Assembly (NCBI GenBank): GCA_946481475.1
Contig: CAMLOB010000156.1
Span: forward strand, 1 to 7,897
Source of the DNA: an uncultured Chlorobiota bacterium
GTDB lineage: Bacteria; Bacteroidota; Kapaibacteriia; OLB7
DNA length: 7,897 nucleotides
Reading direction: 5' to 3'
Shown here piece after piece: positions 1 through 7,153 of this stretch (position 1 is the stretch's first letter; every line of letters begins with the position of its first letter). Position numbers and translations under genes: made by a program. The notes beneath the pieces were generated by a model that saw only the letters and a list, made by a program, of their open reading frames with translations, was not told the origin of the DNA and searched no databases.

Positions 1-63
1 AGCTGTGAGCCTTGAGCTGTGAGCCTTGAGCTGTGAGCCTTGAGCTGTGAGCTGTGAGATGTC
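1..63. repeat. Heptanucleotide tandem array, AGCTGTG/AGCCTTG
   Basis: The first 56 bases are eight exact consecutive 7-mers. Two variants, AGCTGTG and AGCCTTG, alternate three times (so the array also reads as a 14-nt repeat) and AGCTGTG then occurs twice more. A ninth, degenerate unit (AGATGTC) ends at 63. The array touches the window edge, so its true length is unknown. It lies 30 nt beyond the 3' end of der, in non-coding DNA. The same 7-mer AGCCTTG recurs at 7279-7285 in a related array. It resembles in form the heptanucleotide STRR repeats known from cyanobacteria; no function can be read from the sequence. Confidence 0.9.
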
Positions 64-92
64 GTTTATTGTTTTCTTTCCGGGTGAGCGGC

Positions 93-1439
93 TCAGTATG
101 TTCTGGCCGAATGTTCCTGCTCCCGCATTCTGTTCTTCTGTTTGTACACGATGGTGATCGGAGCCCCCATGAACCCGTAGTGCTGACGGATGGTATTCTC
201 AAGATACCGCGTGTAGTGTTCCGGCACCAGATCCGGATGGTTTGTGAAGCAGAGGAAGACCGGTGGGGCCGCCTGCGGCTGCACGATATAGTTGATCCGG
301 AGATCTTTCCCCTTGACCGCGGGAGGAGGATGGTGATCTATCGCCCCTAAAATCACCTCGTTCAGTTCGCTTGTACCGATCCGCTTGTTCCGCTCCTCGT
401 GGACCGCTTTGGCAACCTGGATCAGATTCGTCAGGCGCTGTTTTGTCAGTGCGGAGATGAAGAGAATCGGGATATAATCGAGCATCGGAATCCGCTCGTG
501 GATGGTCTTCTCGTACTGTGCCGCCGTGTTCGAATCCTTTTCGATCAGATCCCACTTGTTGACGACGATCATCACCCCCTTGCGCCGCTCCACCGCCTCG
601 GTCACGATCCGGGCGTCCTGCCGGTCGAATCCCTGCTCGGCATCGATCACCACCACAGCAACGTCGCACCGGTCGATCGCCTTGATCGTCCGGACCACCG
701 AAAAGAGCTCGATCGACTCGCTGACCTTCTTCCGCTTTCTCAGTCCGGCCGTATCGACCAGCAGAATCTCCTCGCCGTAATACTTCACCACGCTGTCGAT
801 CGAATCCCGCGTCGTCCCCGGAATATCCGTAACAATCGACCGCTCTTCCCCCAGCAGCGCGTTCGTGATACTGCTTTTGCCGACGTTCGGGCGACCGACC
901 AGGGCGATCTTCAGCCGATCATCCTCCTCATCCTCGACAGGAGCTTCCGGAAAGTGGGAGACGACTTCATCAAGTAGATCACCGGTTCCCCGACCGTTGA
1001 TCGCCGAGAGACCGTAGGGTTGCCCCAGACCAAGCTCGTAGAACTCCACACCGGCCTCCTCGATCTGGTCGTTGTCGGCCTTGTTGACCACAAGAAGGAC
1101 CGGTTTCGATGCCTTCCGCACGAAGTCGGCAATATCCTTGTCAATCGCTGTCAGTCCGGAACGGGCATCGACCACGAAGAGGATCACCTGGGCTTCCTCC
1201 AGCGCAACCTGCGCCTGCGCGCGGATGGCACTCTCGAACAGTTCATCGGAGTTCGGGACCAGACCGCCGGTATCGATCAGCGTGAACCGGTGTCCGGCCC
1301 ACTCCACATGTCCGTAGAGTCGGTCGCGGGTCACCCCCGGTTCATCCTCGACGATCGCATCGCGACGCTTGATGAAGCGATTGAAGAGCGTCGATTTCCC
1401 GACGTTCGGCCTTCCTATAATTGCGACGGTATTGGTCAC
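93..1439 (-). CDS. der: Ribosome-associated GTPase Der (EngA)
   Basis: Der is an essential GTPase needed for maturation of the 50S ribosomal subunit, and carries two G domains in tandem followed by a KH-like RNA-binding domain. All three are visible in this 448-residue product, a normal length for the family. G domain 1 has GRPNVGKST (9-17), DTGG (56-59) and NKAD (119-122). G domain 2 has GRPNVGKSS (182-190), DTAG (229-232) and NKWD (294-297), with an SAL G5 motif at about 329. The C-terminal KH-like part covers roughly 345-435. An acidic linker (about 165-175) joins the G domains. The start is GTG: no ATG lies upstream in frame before a stop, and the protein begins at the expected place before the first P-loop. 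No clear Shine-Dalgarno sequence precedes it. It follows the HIT gene by 51 nt on the same strand and is probably co-transcribed with it. I see no convincing terminator between its stop and the heptamer array. Confidence 0.97.
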   Translation of the reverse strand: MTNTVAIIGRPNVGKSTLFNRFIKRRDAIVEDEPGVTRDRLYGHVEWAGHRFTLIDTGGLVPNSDELFESAIRAQAQVALEEAQVILFVVDARSGLTAIDKDIADFVRKASKPVLLVVNKADNDQIEEAGVEFYELGLGQPYGLSAINGRGTGDLLDEVVSHFPEAPVEDEEDDRLKIALVGRPNVGKSSITNALLGEERSIVTDIPGTTRDSIDSVVKYYGEEILLVDTAGLRKRKKVSESIELFSVVRTIKAIDRCDVAVVVIDAEQGFDRQDARIVTEAVERRKGVMIVVNKWDLIEKDSNTAAQYEKTIHERIPMLDYIPILFISALTKQRLTNLIQVAKAVHEERNKRIGTSELNEVILGAIDHHPPPAVKGKDLRINYIVQPQAAPPVFLCFTNHPDLVPEHYTRYLENTIRQHYGFMGAPITIVYKQKNRMREQEHSARTY

Positions 1440-1490
1440 GATAATTCCAGTTAAGATCGATCAAAAACATACACGGCATACCGGTTGGAG

Positions 1491-2021
1491 CTATCCCCCC
1501 GGACTTTCCCCCGGCCGGGCATTCCCCAGAACGACGTCGCGGGCCTCCAGCAACCGGGCGTAGACCTCCTCCATCCCCTGCGAGACCACCCGGGTCTCAT
1601 CGAGCGTCGGCATGAAGTTCGTATCGCCGTTCCAGCGGGGAACGATATGGATGTGAACGTGGCTCTCGATAGCCGCCCCGGCTGTTCGCCCCAGATTCAT
1701 TCCGACATTGAACCCGTGCGGGCGAAGTCCTTCCCGCAGGATTTCGGTCCCCAGCGCCGTCAGGTCGATCATCTCATGGCGTTCCTCCTCTTCCAGCAGA
1801 AGGAAGTCATCGATCTGGCGCACCGGCACCACAAGCAGGTGACCGGCATTGTAGGGATACTTGTTCAGAATGATGAACGCCAGCCGTCCGCGATGGAGCA
1901 TCAGGTGTTCGGCATCCCGCTTCGGTTCTTCCCACGCCGCCCGGAAGGGACTTCGATCCTTTGGAAGTTCCTCGTGCGTGTCGATAAAGTGTGATCGCCA
2001 GGGAGACCAGAGTCGTTCCAT
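1491..2021 (-). CDS. HIT-family nucleotide hydrolase/phosphorylase
   Basis: HIT proteins are cytoplasmic enzymes that cleave or phosphorolyse the alpha-phosphate of nucleotide derivatives such as Ap4A, using a histidine triad. The triad is intact as HVHIH at residues 121-125, within ESHVHIHIVPRW. The earlier HIT core NKYPYNAGHLLVVP is at 53-66 and the strand NVGMNLGRTAG at 105-115. The N-terminus MERLWSPWR matches the W-x-P-W-R start typical of the bacterial Ap4A phosphorylase-like branch (the Rv2613c type), which supports both the start codon and the subgroup. At 176 residues it is full length for that branch, longer than the short HINT proteins. It is the first gene of a leftward pair with der, and an exact TAnnTTTG box ends only 5 nt before its ATG, so the mRNA may be leaderless or nearly so. 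The actual substrate (Ap4A, ADP-sulfate or another) cannot be decided here. Confidence 0.92.
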   Translation of the reverse strand: MERLWSPWRSHFIDTHEELPKDRSPFRAAWEEPKRDAEHLMLHRGRLAFIILNKYPYNAGHLLVVPVRQIDDFLLLEEEERHEMIDLTALGTEILREGLRPHGFNVGMNLGRTAGAAIESHVHIHIVPRWNGDTNFMPTLDETRVVSQGMEEVYARLLEARDVVLGNARPGESPGG

Positions 2022-2026
2022 GCCTG

Positions 2027-2034
2027 CAAAGGTA
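2027..2034 (-). promoter_or_regulatory. Bacteroidota-type -7 box (TACCTTTG) of HIT-der
   Basis: On the minus strand TACCTTTG is an exact match to TAnnTTTG, the -7 element of the Bacteroidota primary sigma factor. It ends 5 nt before the HIT start codon, so transcription would begin at or close to the A of the ATG. No TTTG sits at the ideal -33 distance; one TTTG directly abuts the box at 2035-2038. Confidence 0.55.
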
Positions 2035-2077
2035 CAAAGCAGCCGATTGAGACCCGCGCTACGTTTCCGAAAATTGC

Positions 2078-2085
2078 TATGTTTG
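2078..2085 (+). promoter_or_regulatory. Bacteroidota-type -7 box (TATGTTTG) of nuoF
   Basis: TATGTTTG matches TAnnTTTG exactly and lies 40 nt before the nuoF ATG, which would give a leader of roughly 35 nt. A good -33 TTTG at 19 nt upstream is not present. Together with the box at 2027-2034 it forms a compact divergent promoter region in a 104-nt gap. Confidence 0.5.
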
Positions 2086-2125
2086 CGCCTGTTCCAGCAA
2101 CCGACAGAATCAACGAACCATACAG

Positions 2126-3484
2126 ATGGCGCTGAATTACGACGATCTTCCGAAACTGGTGCTGCCGCCGATTCCGGATCTGCACAAGCTTGAAGTCTAC
2201 CGCCGCAACGGCGGCTACGAAATGTACCGCAAGGCTCTGACGATGACGCCCGATCAGGTGATCGAGGAAGTCAAGAAGTCGGGTCTGCGGGGTCGCGGCG
2301 GGGCATGTTTCCTGACCGGACTGAAGTGGAGCTACATGCCGAAGGGGGACGACAAACCGAAGTATCTCTGCATCAACGGGGATGAATCCGAACCGGGATC
2401 GTTCAAGGACCGGCAGATCTTCGAGTTCAATCCACACCAGATGATCGAGGGAATTCTGATCGCCGGCTATGCGATGGGGATCAACACCGCCTACATCTAT
2501 ATCCGCGGCGAATATCACAAATGGGTCTCGCTGACCGAGCAGGCAGTGCAGGAAGCGTATGATGCCGGACTGATCGGCAAGCGGATGAAGGAGACCTTCG
2601 GCGGCGACTACTCGATGGAGATCGCTGTCCACAAGGGGGCCGGAGCCTACATCTGCGGCGAGGAATCCTCATTGATGGAATCGCTTGAGGGGAAGCGTCC
2701 CTACCCCCGCATCAAGCCCCCCTTCCCGGCCCAGAAAGGACTCTGGGGAATGCCGACGACGATCAACAACGTCGAGACGCTGGCAAACGTCCCGGTGATT
2801 CTCCGGATGGGTGGAGAGGAGTTCGCAAAGATCGGCGCGCCGACGCACCCGGGAACGATCCTGCTGGGGATCTCCGGTCACGTCAACAAGCCGGGCGTCT
2901 ACGAAGTCCCGACCGGTCTGCAACTGCTGGACATCATCAACGATCTGGCCGGAGGAGTGCCGAACGGGAAGAAGATCAAGATGGTGATTCCGGGAGGAAG
3001 CTCGATGCCGCCGCTGCGGGGGGATGAACTCGAAGGAATCAAGATGGATGCCGACAGCATCAAGGCGGCCGGAAGCTATATCGGAACGGCAGGAGTGATG
3101 GTGATGGATGAGGATACCGACATCCCGCACGTTCTGCGGCGGACGATCCACTTCTACCACCACGAGTCCTGCGGACAGTGTACTCCCTGTCGCGAGGGAT
3201 GCGGATGGCTGGAGAAGATGCTGACCCGGGTGGATGAAGGGGATGCCACATCGGCCGATCTCGATCTGCTGATCGACGTGGCGAACAACATCGACGGGAA
3301 CACGATTTGCGCTCTCGGGGAGGCGGCCGCCTGGCCGACGAAGTTCACCATCCAGCGACTCCGCGAGGAGTTCGAGAAGAAGGTGAAAGATGTCCGTCCC
3401 CACGAGCCGAAAAACATCGTCCACGGTCTGCGGGCCGACGCCCATCAGATCGATGCGGTGCCGGTGACGAACAACGGACATTAA
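2126..3484 (+). CDS. nuoF: NADH-quinone oxidoreductase subunit F
   Basis: NuoF (Nqo1, 51-kDa subunit) forms the tip of the peripheral arm of complex I: it binds NADH and FMN and holds the N3 [4Fe-4S] cluster that passes electrons towards NuoG. The 452-residue product is full length. The nucleotide-binding loop reads GLRGRGGACFLTGLKW (53-68), followed by NGDESEPGSFKDR (84-96). The FMN region GAGAYICGEE is at 171-180, then EGKRPYPRIKPPFPA (188-202) and NNVET (214-218). Cluster ligands are C349, C352 and C355 in SCGQCTPCREG, with the fourth, C395, in TICALGEAAA. One oddity: the usual GAGFPTG of the glycine loop is GACFLTG here, with Cys61 and Leu63. The gene stands alone: upstream is the divergent HIT gene, downstream a terminator, and neither nuoE nor nuoG is adjacent. 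It has its own likely promoter at 2078-2085. No Shine-Dalgarno sequence precedes the ATG. Related flavin subunits of NAD-dependent hydrogenases and formate dehydrogenases share this fold; complex I is the likelier home, but the lone context does not settle it. Confidence 0.93.
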   Translation: MALNYDDLPKLVLPPIPDLHKLEVYRRNGGYEMYRKALTMTPDQVIEEVKKSGLRGRGGACFLTGLKWSYMPKGDDKPKYLCINGDESEPGSFKDRQIFEFNPHQMIEGILIAGYAMGINTAYIYIRGEYHKWVSLTEQAVQEAYDAGLIGKRMKETFGGDYSMEIAVHKGAGAYICGEESSLMESLEGKRPYPRIKPPFPAQKGLWGMPTTINNVETLANVPVILRMGGEEFAKIGAPTHPGTILLGISGHVNKPGVYEVPTGLQLLDIINDLAGGVPNGKKIKMVIPGGSSMPPLRGDELEGIKMDADSIKAAGSYIGTAGVMVMDEDTDIPHVLRRTIHFYHHESCGQCTPCREGCGWLEKMLTRVDEGDATSADLDLLIDVANNIDGNTICALGEAAAWPTKFTIQRLREEFEKKVKDVRPHEPKNIVHGLRADAHQIDAVPVTNNGH

Positions 3485-3543
3485 ACGAATCTCGGTCTCG
3501 GCGACGCAGACGCAAAACCGAGAAGAGATCGGACTGAAAAATG

Positions 3544-3586
3544 ATCGGGGATCATACCGTCCTGAGCTGACGATATGATCCCCGAT
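3544..3586. terminator. Bidirectional intrinsic terminator, nuoF / YIP1 gene
   Basis: A perfect 13-bp stem pairs 3544-3556 with 3574-3586 around a 17-nt loop. It is followed by TTTT on the plus strand and, after a CA step, by TTTTT on the minus strand, so it can stop transcription from both convergent genes. A second, 7-bp hairpin (3490-3496 with 3517-3523) lies between it and the nuoF stop codon. Confidence 0.8.
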
Positions 3587-3608
3587 TTTCATTGTTTCAG
3601 CACCTCGG

Positions 3609-4448
3609 TCAAGCCCCGAACATCGCGCCGAACGTTCCGGCAAGGAATCCCAGCAACGCGGCAATTGCCACAACCGCAGCAAGCAGGATCAGCGTGGCCT
3701 TTGCAATACTGCTGCGGGCGATAGTCGCCGTGCCGATGCCGATCACGACAAGCCACCAGATATAGGGGAGACTGAAAACACCGAGCACCGCACCGAGAAC
3801 AGGTGAGTCGATATCGACCAGAGCAGCGGGTCCAAGCTGCAGATTGGGATTACCCGTAATACGTATCAGCCCGAACTGAATCAAACCGCCGACCGCACTG
3901 ATGATGCCTGCTAACGAAGCGACAGCGAAGCCGTGCACAAAGCCGACACGTGATTCACGCCCCTCCTCGATCACCTTGGCAACAATGAACACAAGAAGTC
4001 CCACAAGCAGAGCAATGATCGGCACCCCGAGAACCGCCGAGATAAGTCCCCCGAACATATACTGCGCATCGGAGACACTTTCAACGGCCTCCTGCTGCTC
4101 CTCGATAGCCTCCCTTTCCGATGACGTCAGTCCCGGATCATCCAGCATCTCCTCGAACCGCTCGGCCTGCATCTCCTTGAGGTTGCCGATGTACTCATCC
4201 GAGCCGAACATCATGAACGATGTGATGAGGCTGAGCAGAATCGCCACCCCCAGACTGATCCCGATCACCCCGCCGAGTTTCGTATTAAGCAATCCGGCGA
4301 AAGCCCGTTTCGGTGCGGTCACCGTGTAGAGAACCCGGTCGGTCGGCGTTAACTCCGAGCCCTCCTCTTCCATCTGAAGTGAAGCTTCACCTTCGTTCTG
4401 AAGAAAATGTTCTTCTTCATGCAATTCTTTAGCATTCCGATCTTCCAT
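3609..4448 (-). CDS. YIP1-family integral membrane protein
   Basis: The product has 279 residues and looks like a bacterial YIP1-domain protein, a family of five-helix membrane proteins without an established role in bacteria. It opens with a very acidic, cytosolic-looking segment (1-40). The typical family entry YTVTAPKRAFAGLL follows at 41-54. Hydrophobic segments lie at about 59-81, 133-160, 172-194, 216-240 and 250-275. An acidic loop (about 84-128, rich in E, D and Q, possibly a short coiled coil) separates helices 1 and 2. The stretch GNPNLQLGPAAL (199-210) and the PYIWW of helix 4 fit the conserved Yip1 core. The family assignment is by pattern recognition, so a related polytopic family is possible. 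The gene is monocistronic, converges on nuoF and diverges from the transglycosylase gene. No Shine-Dalgarno sequence is seen; a near-match to TAnnTTTG is 34 nt upstream. Confidence 0.8.
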   Translation of the reverse strand: MEDRNAKELHEEEHFLQNEGEASLQMEEEGSELTPTDRVLYTVTAPKRAFAGLLNTKLGGVIGISLGVAILLSLITSFMMFGSDEYIGNLKEMQAERFEEMLDDPGLTSSEREAIEEQQEAVESVSDAQYMFGGLISAVLGVPIIALLVGLLVFIVAKVIEEGRESRVGFVHGFAVASLAGIISAVGGLIQFGLIRITGNPNLQLGPAALVDIDSPVLGAVLGVFSLPYIWWLVVIGIGTATIARSSIAKATLILLAAVVAIAALLGFLAGTFGAMFGA

Positions 4449-4482
4449 AGAGCAGTTTGTTATGTGAACGATTGTTGTATGA

Positions 4483-4490
4483 TAAAGGTA
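4483..4490 (-). promoter_or_regulatory. Possible -7 box (TACCTTTA) of the YIP1-family gene
   Basis: On the minus strand TACCTTTA matches TAnnTTTG in all but the last base and lies 34 nt before the ATG. It overlaps by one base a TATACT (4490-4495) that could serve as a sigma70-like -10. No matching -33 or -35 element is apparent, so this is tentative. Confidence 0.3.
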
Positions 4491-4798
4491 GTATACGATG
4501 ACAATGATGAAGAGACCGACAGATAACTTTTTCCTGCCACTACGGCAGACTCCAGACCGAACCCGTCCAGCAATTCCACTGCCTTCAGCCCCTCCCCGGT
4601 CGTTCTGAAACGACCTCCATGAAGCAGTACTTAATGAACAAAAATTAAGAAAAAACCAACGCGTTAAGCGTTTTCTACACCTTGCGGTGACCTTTCGTCG
4701 GAATGTAAATTATCGCGTGTTTATTGTCCGTTTATACGGGACGACATTACAGTTTTGTCAGATTGGCATTTCGACTGGCTTCGGGCAACTCAAGGCTT

Positions 4799-4806
4799 TA
4801 TATTTG
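4799..4806 (+). promoter_or_regulatory. Possible -7 box (TATATTTG) of the transglycosylase gene
   Basis: TATATTTG is an exact TAnnTTTG match. It lies 128 nt before the ATG at 4935, giving a predicted leader of about 120 nt that would contain the hairpin at 4858-4888. No TTTG is found at the ideal -33 position; the nearest upstream is at 4754-4757, too far away. Confidence 0.35.
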
Positions 4807-4857
4807 CCGCCGTCAAATACAGGTCCGCCTGGTCATGAGTTGCTATCGAAGCCTCCA

Positions 4858-4888
4858 CCTGTCCGGACCCTTTTCCGGGGTCGACAGG
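4858..4888 (+). promoter_or_regulatory. Leader hairpin with an alternative fold, upstream of mltD-like gene
   Basis: CCTGTC (4858-4863) pairs with GACAGG (4883-4888), and GACCC (4866-4870) pairs with GGGTC (4878-4882), giving an 11-bp stem with a 2-nt bulge and a 7-nt loop. A competing 7-bp pairing, CGGACCC (4864-4870) with GGGTCCG (4887-4893), excludes it. No T-run follows, so it is not an intrinsic terminator. It ends 46 nt before the start codon. A role in mRNA stability or translation is inference only. Confidence 0.4.
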
Positions 4889-4934
4889 GTCCGAATCAAG
4901 AAGACAAATCCAAAAGATATACAGGGGTCTACCT

Positions 4935-7127
4935 ATGCGTTTGTTCTCGTCCGTCCTGCTCCTTTCGATTCTGACGTTTGCCGGTTGCGCTCAGCAGCAG
5001 GCGATGCAGCGATCGAAGCCGGTACCGAAGCCGATACTCATTGACGAGTATGCGGTGCTTGACGATAAAACATCCGCCCCTTCACTTGCCGACGAACAGA
5101 TCCGTAAACACCTGGAGACGGCTCGCGCCCATTACCTCAAAGCCCTGAAGCTCGTCGAGAAGAGCGACCACAAATCGGCGGCGAAGCATTTCGAAGCATC
5201 GGTCACGATCCTCAACAATCTGGTAACCCATCCGGATATCGATGCGCTTCCCGAATATACAAGGCTCTCTCAAAGCGTCATTCGTGACTACGAGGACAAA
5301 ATCACATCGATCGACGACCTCGATTCGACGAGCAGCTTCTTCGTTCTGCGCGACAAGATGTTTCAGGAGATCGAACTTCTGCCGGTTGCATGGCGTCCCG
5401 TTTCGTCTCCGGCCGAAACAGGCAGCAGTCGTCCGGATACGCTGCAGATTCTTCTGTCCGAAAACGAGGCGGTTGACCAGACAATCGCATTCTTCACAAC
5501 CGGAAAGGGACGCAACTACATGGCCAAGTGGCTTGCCCGCTCCGGACGCTTCTTCCCTCTCTACGAAAAAATCCTTGCCGAAGAAGGTGCGCCGGACGAG
5601 CTGAAATATCTCTCGATGATCGAGTCGGGACTGAACCCGACTGTGACATCGAAGGCCAAGGCGGTCGGTCTCTGGCAGTTCATCTCCTCGACCGGCAAGG
5701 CATACGGTATGGACCAGGACTGGTATCGGGACGAACGGCGCGATCCGGAGAAGGCAACGCGGGCGGCGGCACGCTACCTTCTGGACCTCTATGAAGAGAT
5801 GGGAGACTGGCATCTGGCCCTCGCCTCCTATAACTGCGGTCCGGGACGTATGCGTCGGGCAATTCGCAAATCGGATACCGCCCACTACTGGATCGCCCGC
5901 GAGAACCTTCCGCGCGAGACGCAACGCTACGTCCCCCTCTACATTGCCGCCGCAAAGATCGCCCGCGATCCTGAAAAGTATGGGTTCACAGACATCGTCT
6001 TCGAGCAGCCGGACGATTATGAAACGCTTCCGGTGAAAGGGGGCTACTCCTTCGATCTTCTGGCCGGCGCAGCCGGTTGTTCGGTCTCGGAACTCCGCAC
6101 ACTGAACCCGGAACTGCTGCGCGACCAGATTCCGCCGGATGAGAGCGAGTACGGACTGCGTGTCCCGGCCGGACTTTCGCAACGGCTGGCGCTGGCGCTG
6201 GATACGATGCCGGTCCCGGCGAAGCCGGAGATTTCCTGGATTCGTCACAAGGTACAGCGTGGAGAGACCGTCACGCGCATCGCCGCACAGTACGGCGTCC
6301 CTGTCTCCGAAGTGCTGGATGCAAACGGCATGACCGCCAGGAGCACACTGCTGCGAGGAAAAGTTCTTCGTATTCCGGTCGGCTCGAAAGCATCGTCCGA
6401 CGACGACGGCAGATCGGAGGGTGTTGCCGAAACGAGTGCGCAGGAGCCGGAGGAGAACCGGACGACAACCCGGGAAACCGAAACGGTAGCCGCAAAGGAA
6501 ACGCCATCGAAGAAGACGACACCAGAGCCGCCGGCCGCCTCGAAGAACACGAAGCAGATCAATACCTCCGCAATGATTGCCGAAGTTCCGACCGCCGAAC
6601 GGAAATCCGATCAATCTGATCTGGACAGAATCGAACAGCGGGCGGCAGAGCCTGTGACCGGCGGATCGGCCGCCTCGGCATCGGTACCGGAGACGAAACA
6701 GGTGCTGGCCCGCGCCGAGGAAGCAAAGCAAAAGACGGAGACGAAATCCGAAAAGAAGTCGACCTATACCACGCACAAGGTCAACCGGGGCGAGACACTG
6801 AGCGGCATCGCCGGCCGCTACGGCGTGTCGATGGATGATCTGAAGGCATGGAATCCGAAAGGGGTAACCTCGTCGAACGATGTTCTTCTGGGAGCCACGT
6901 TGAAGATCTACGCCGAGGGATCCGCACCGAAGAACAACGTTGCCGCGTCGACGAAGAAAAACTCTTCGAAGCGGATCGCGCAGACGCGCAGCTACAAGGT
7001 GCGCCGCGGCGAAACGCTGAACGAGATCGCATCAAAGTTCGGCGTCAGCGTCAGGACGCTTCGCAATAACAATCCTCGTCTGAATCCGAACAGAATCCAG
7101 GCCGGACAGGTCATCAGGATTCATTAA
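4935..7127 (+). CDS. LysM lipoprotein lytic transglycosylase (MltD-type)
   Basis: This 730-residue protein is a membrane-bound murein lytic transglycosylase, which cleaves the MurNAc-GlcNAc bond of peptidoglycan to leave 1,6-anhydroMurNAc ends. The N-terminus is a lipoprotein signal with a hydrophobic core at 7-16 and lipobox F-A-G-C, so Cys18 should be lipidated (Phe at -3 is slightly unusual). A helical, TPR-like region follows (about 52-100). The SLT domain covers about 215-345: catalytic Glu230 in MIESGLNP, then AVGLWQFI (243-250) and [14 protein letters not shown] (297-310). Residues 366-412 form a degenerate LysM-like segment usual in MltD proteins. Clear LysM domains sit at about 436-482, 612-659 and 685-730, ending almost at the C-terminus. 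Between the first and second is a 128-residue linker rich in E, K, T, A and S, probably disordered. The ATG has an AGGGG at 4923-4927, 7 nt upstream, the only SD-like site of the window. The gene is monocistronic with its own terminator. It acts in the periplasm at a membrane; which membrane is not shown. Confidence 0.93.
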   Translation: MRLFSSVLLLSILTFAGCAQQQAMQRSKPVPKPILIDEYAVLDDKTSAPSLADEQIRKHLETARAHYLKALKLVEKSDHKSAAKHFEASVTILNNLVTHPDIDALPEYTRLSQSVIRDYEDKITSIDDLDSTSSFFVLRDKMFQEIELLPVAWRPVSSPAETGSSRPDTLQILLSENEAVDQTIAFFTTGKGRNYMAKWLARSGRFFPLYEKILAEEGAPDELKYLSMIESGLNPTVTSKAKAVGLWQFISSTGKAYGMDQDWYRDERRDPEKATRAAARYLLDLYEEMGDWHLALASYNCGPGRMRRAIRKSDTAHYWIARENLPRETQRYVPLYIAAAKIARDPEKYGFTDIVFEQPDDYETLPVKGGYSFDLLAGAAGCSVSELRTLNPELLRDQIPPDESEYGLRVPAGLSQRLALALDTMPVPAKPEISWIRHKVQRGETVTRIAAQYGVPVSEVLDANGMTARSTLLRGKVLRIPVGSKASSDDDGRSEGVAETSAQEPEENRTTTRETETVAAKETPSKKTTPEPPAASKNTKQINTSAMIAEVPTAERKSDQSDLDRIEQRAAEPVTGGSAASASVPETKQVLARAEEAKQKTETKSEKKSTYTTHKVNRGETLSGIAGRYGVSMDDLKAWNPKGVTSSNDVLLGATLKIYAEGSAPKNNVAASTKKNSSKRIAQTRSYKVRRGETLNEIASKFGVSVRTLRNNNPRLNPNRIQAGQVIRIH

Positions 7128-7153
7128 ACGTTGAGAGAGAAGATCAGGCAAGG

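Larger units (their letters stand above)
4449..4934. other. 486-nt non-coding divergent region with several hairpins
   Basis: No convincing gene lies here; small open frames lack a start, a ribosome binding site or recognisable protein features. Visible structures are: a 7-bp perfect hairpin with a 4-nt loop (GGTCGTT 4598-4604, AACGACC 4609-4615); a 5-bp hairpin CTGCC/GGCAG (4534-4538 with 4544-4548); AACGC/GCGTT (4658-4662 with 4668-4672), followed on the minus strand by GG and six T; and GTCCGT pairing with ACGGGAC around TTAT (4726-4742, one bulged G). Both flanking genes must take their promoters from here. The minus-strand frame 4460-4630 is open but has no ATG. Confidence 0.6.

Noticed and set aside
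1..58. CRISPR-like short direct repeats
   Set aside because: The units are directly contiguous with no unique spacers, and the period is 7 or 14 nt, so this is a simple tandem repeat.
199..1454. Several plus- and minus-strand frames over der
   Set aside because: All overlap the clear Der reading frame, whose motifs are complete in the correct frame.
1462..1471. Possible separate der promoter (TATGTTTTTG on the minus strand)
   Set aside because: The spacing inside the TAnnTTTG motif is two bases too long and no -33 element is seen; read-through from the HIT promoter is the simpler explanation.
1901..3682. Minus-strand open frames of 243 and 337 codons over nuoF
   Set aside because: They run antisense to nuoF across its promoter and terminator, and show no protein family features.
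4658..4672. Terminator-like AACGC/GCGTT hairpin with T-run on the minus strand
   Set aside because: The stem is only 5 bp and no minus-strand gene lies upstream for it to terminate.
4687..5044. Two plus-strand frames of 95 and 106 codons before and into the transglycosylase gene
   Set aside because: They overlap the lipoprotein signal coding region in other frames, have no good ribosome binding site and no recognisable features.
5082..6776. 564-codon open frame on the minus strand
   Set aside because: It lies entirely opposite the well-supported transglycosylase gene. Its translation is rich in R, C and G with no recognisable domain, as expected from the antisense of a GC-rich gene.
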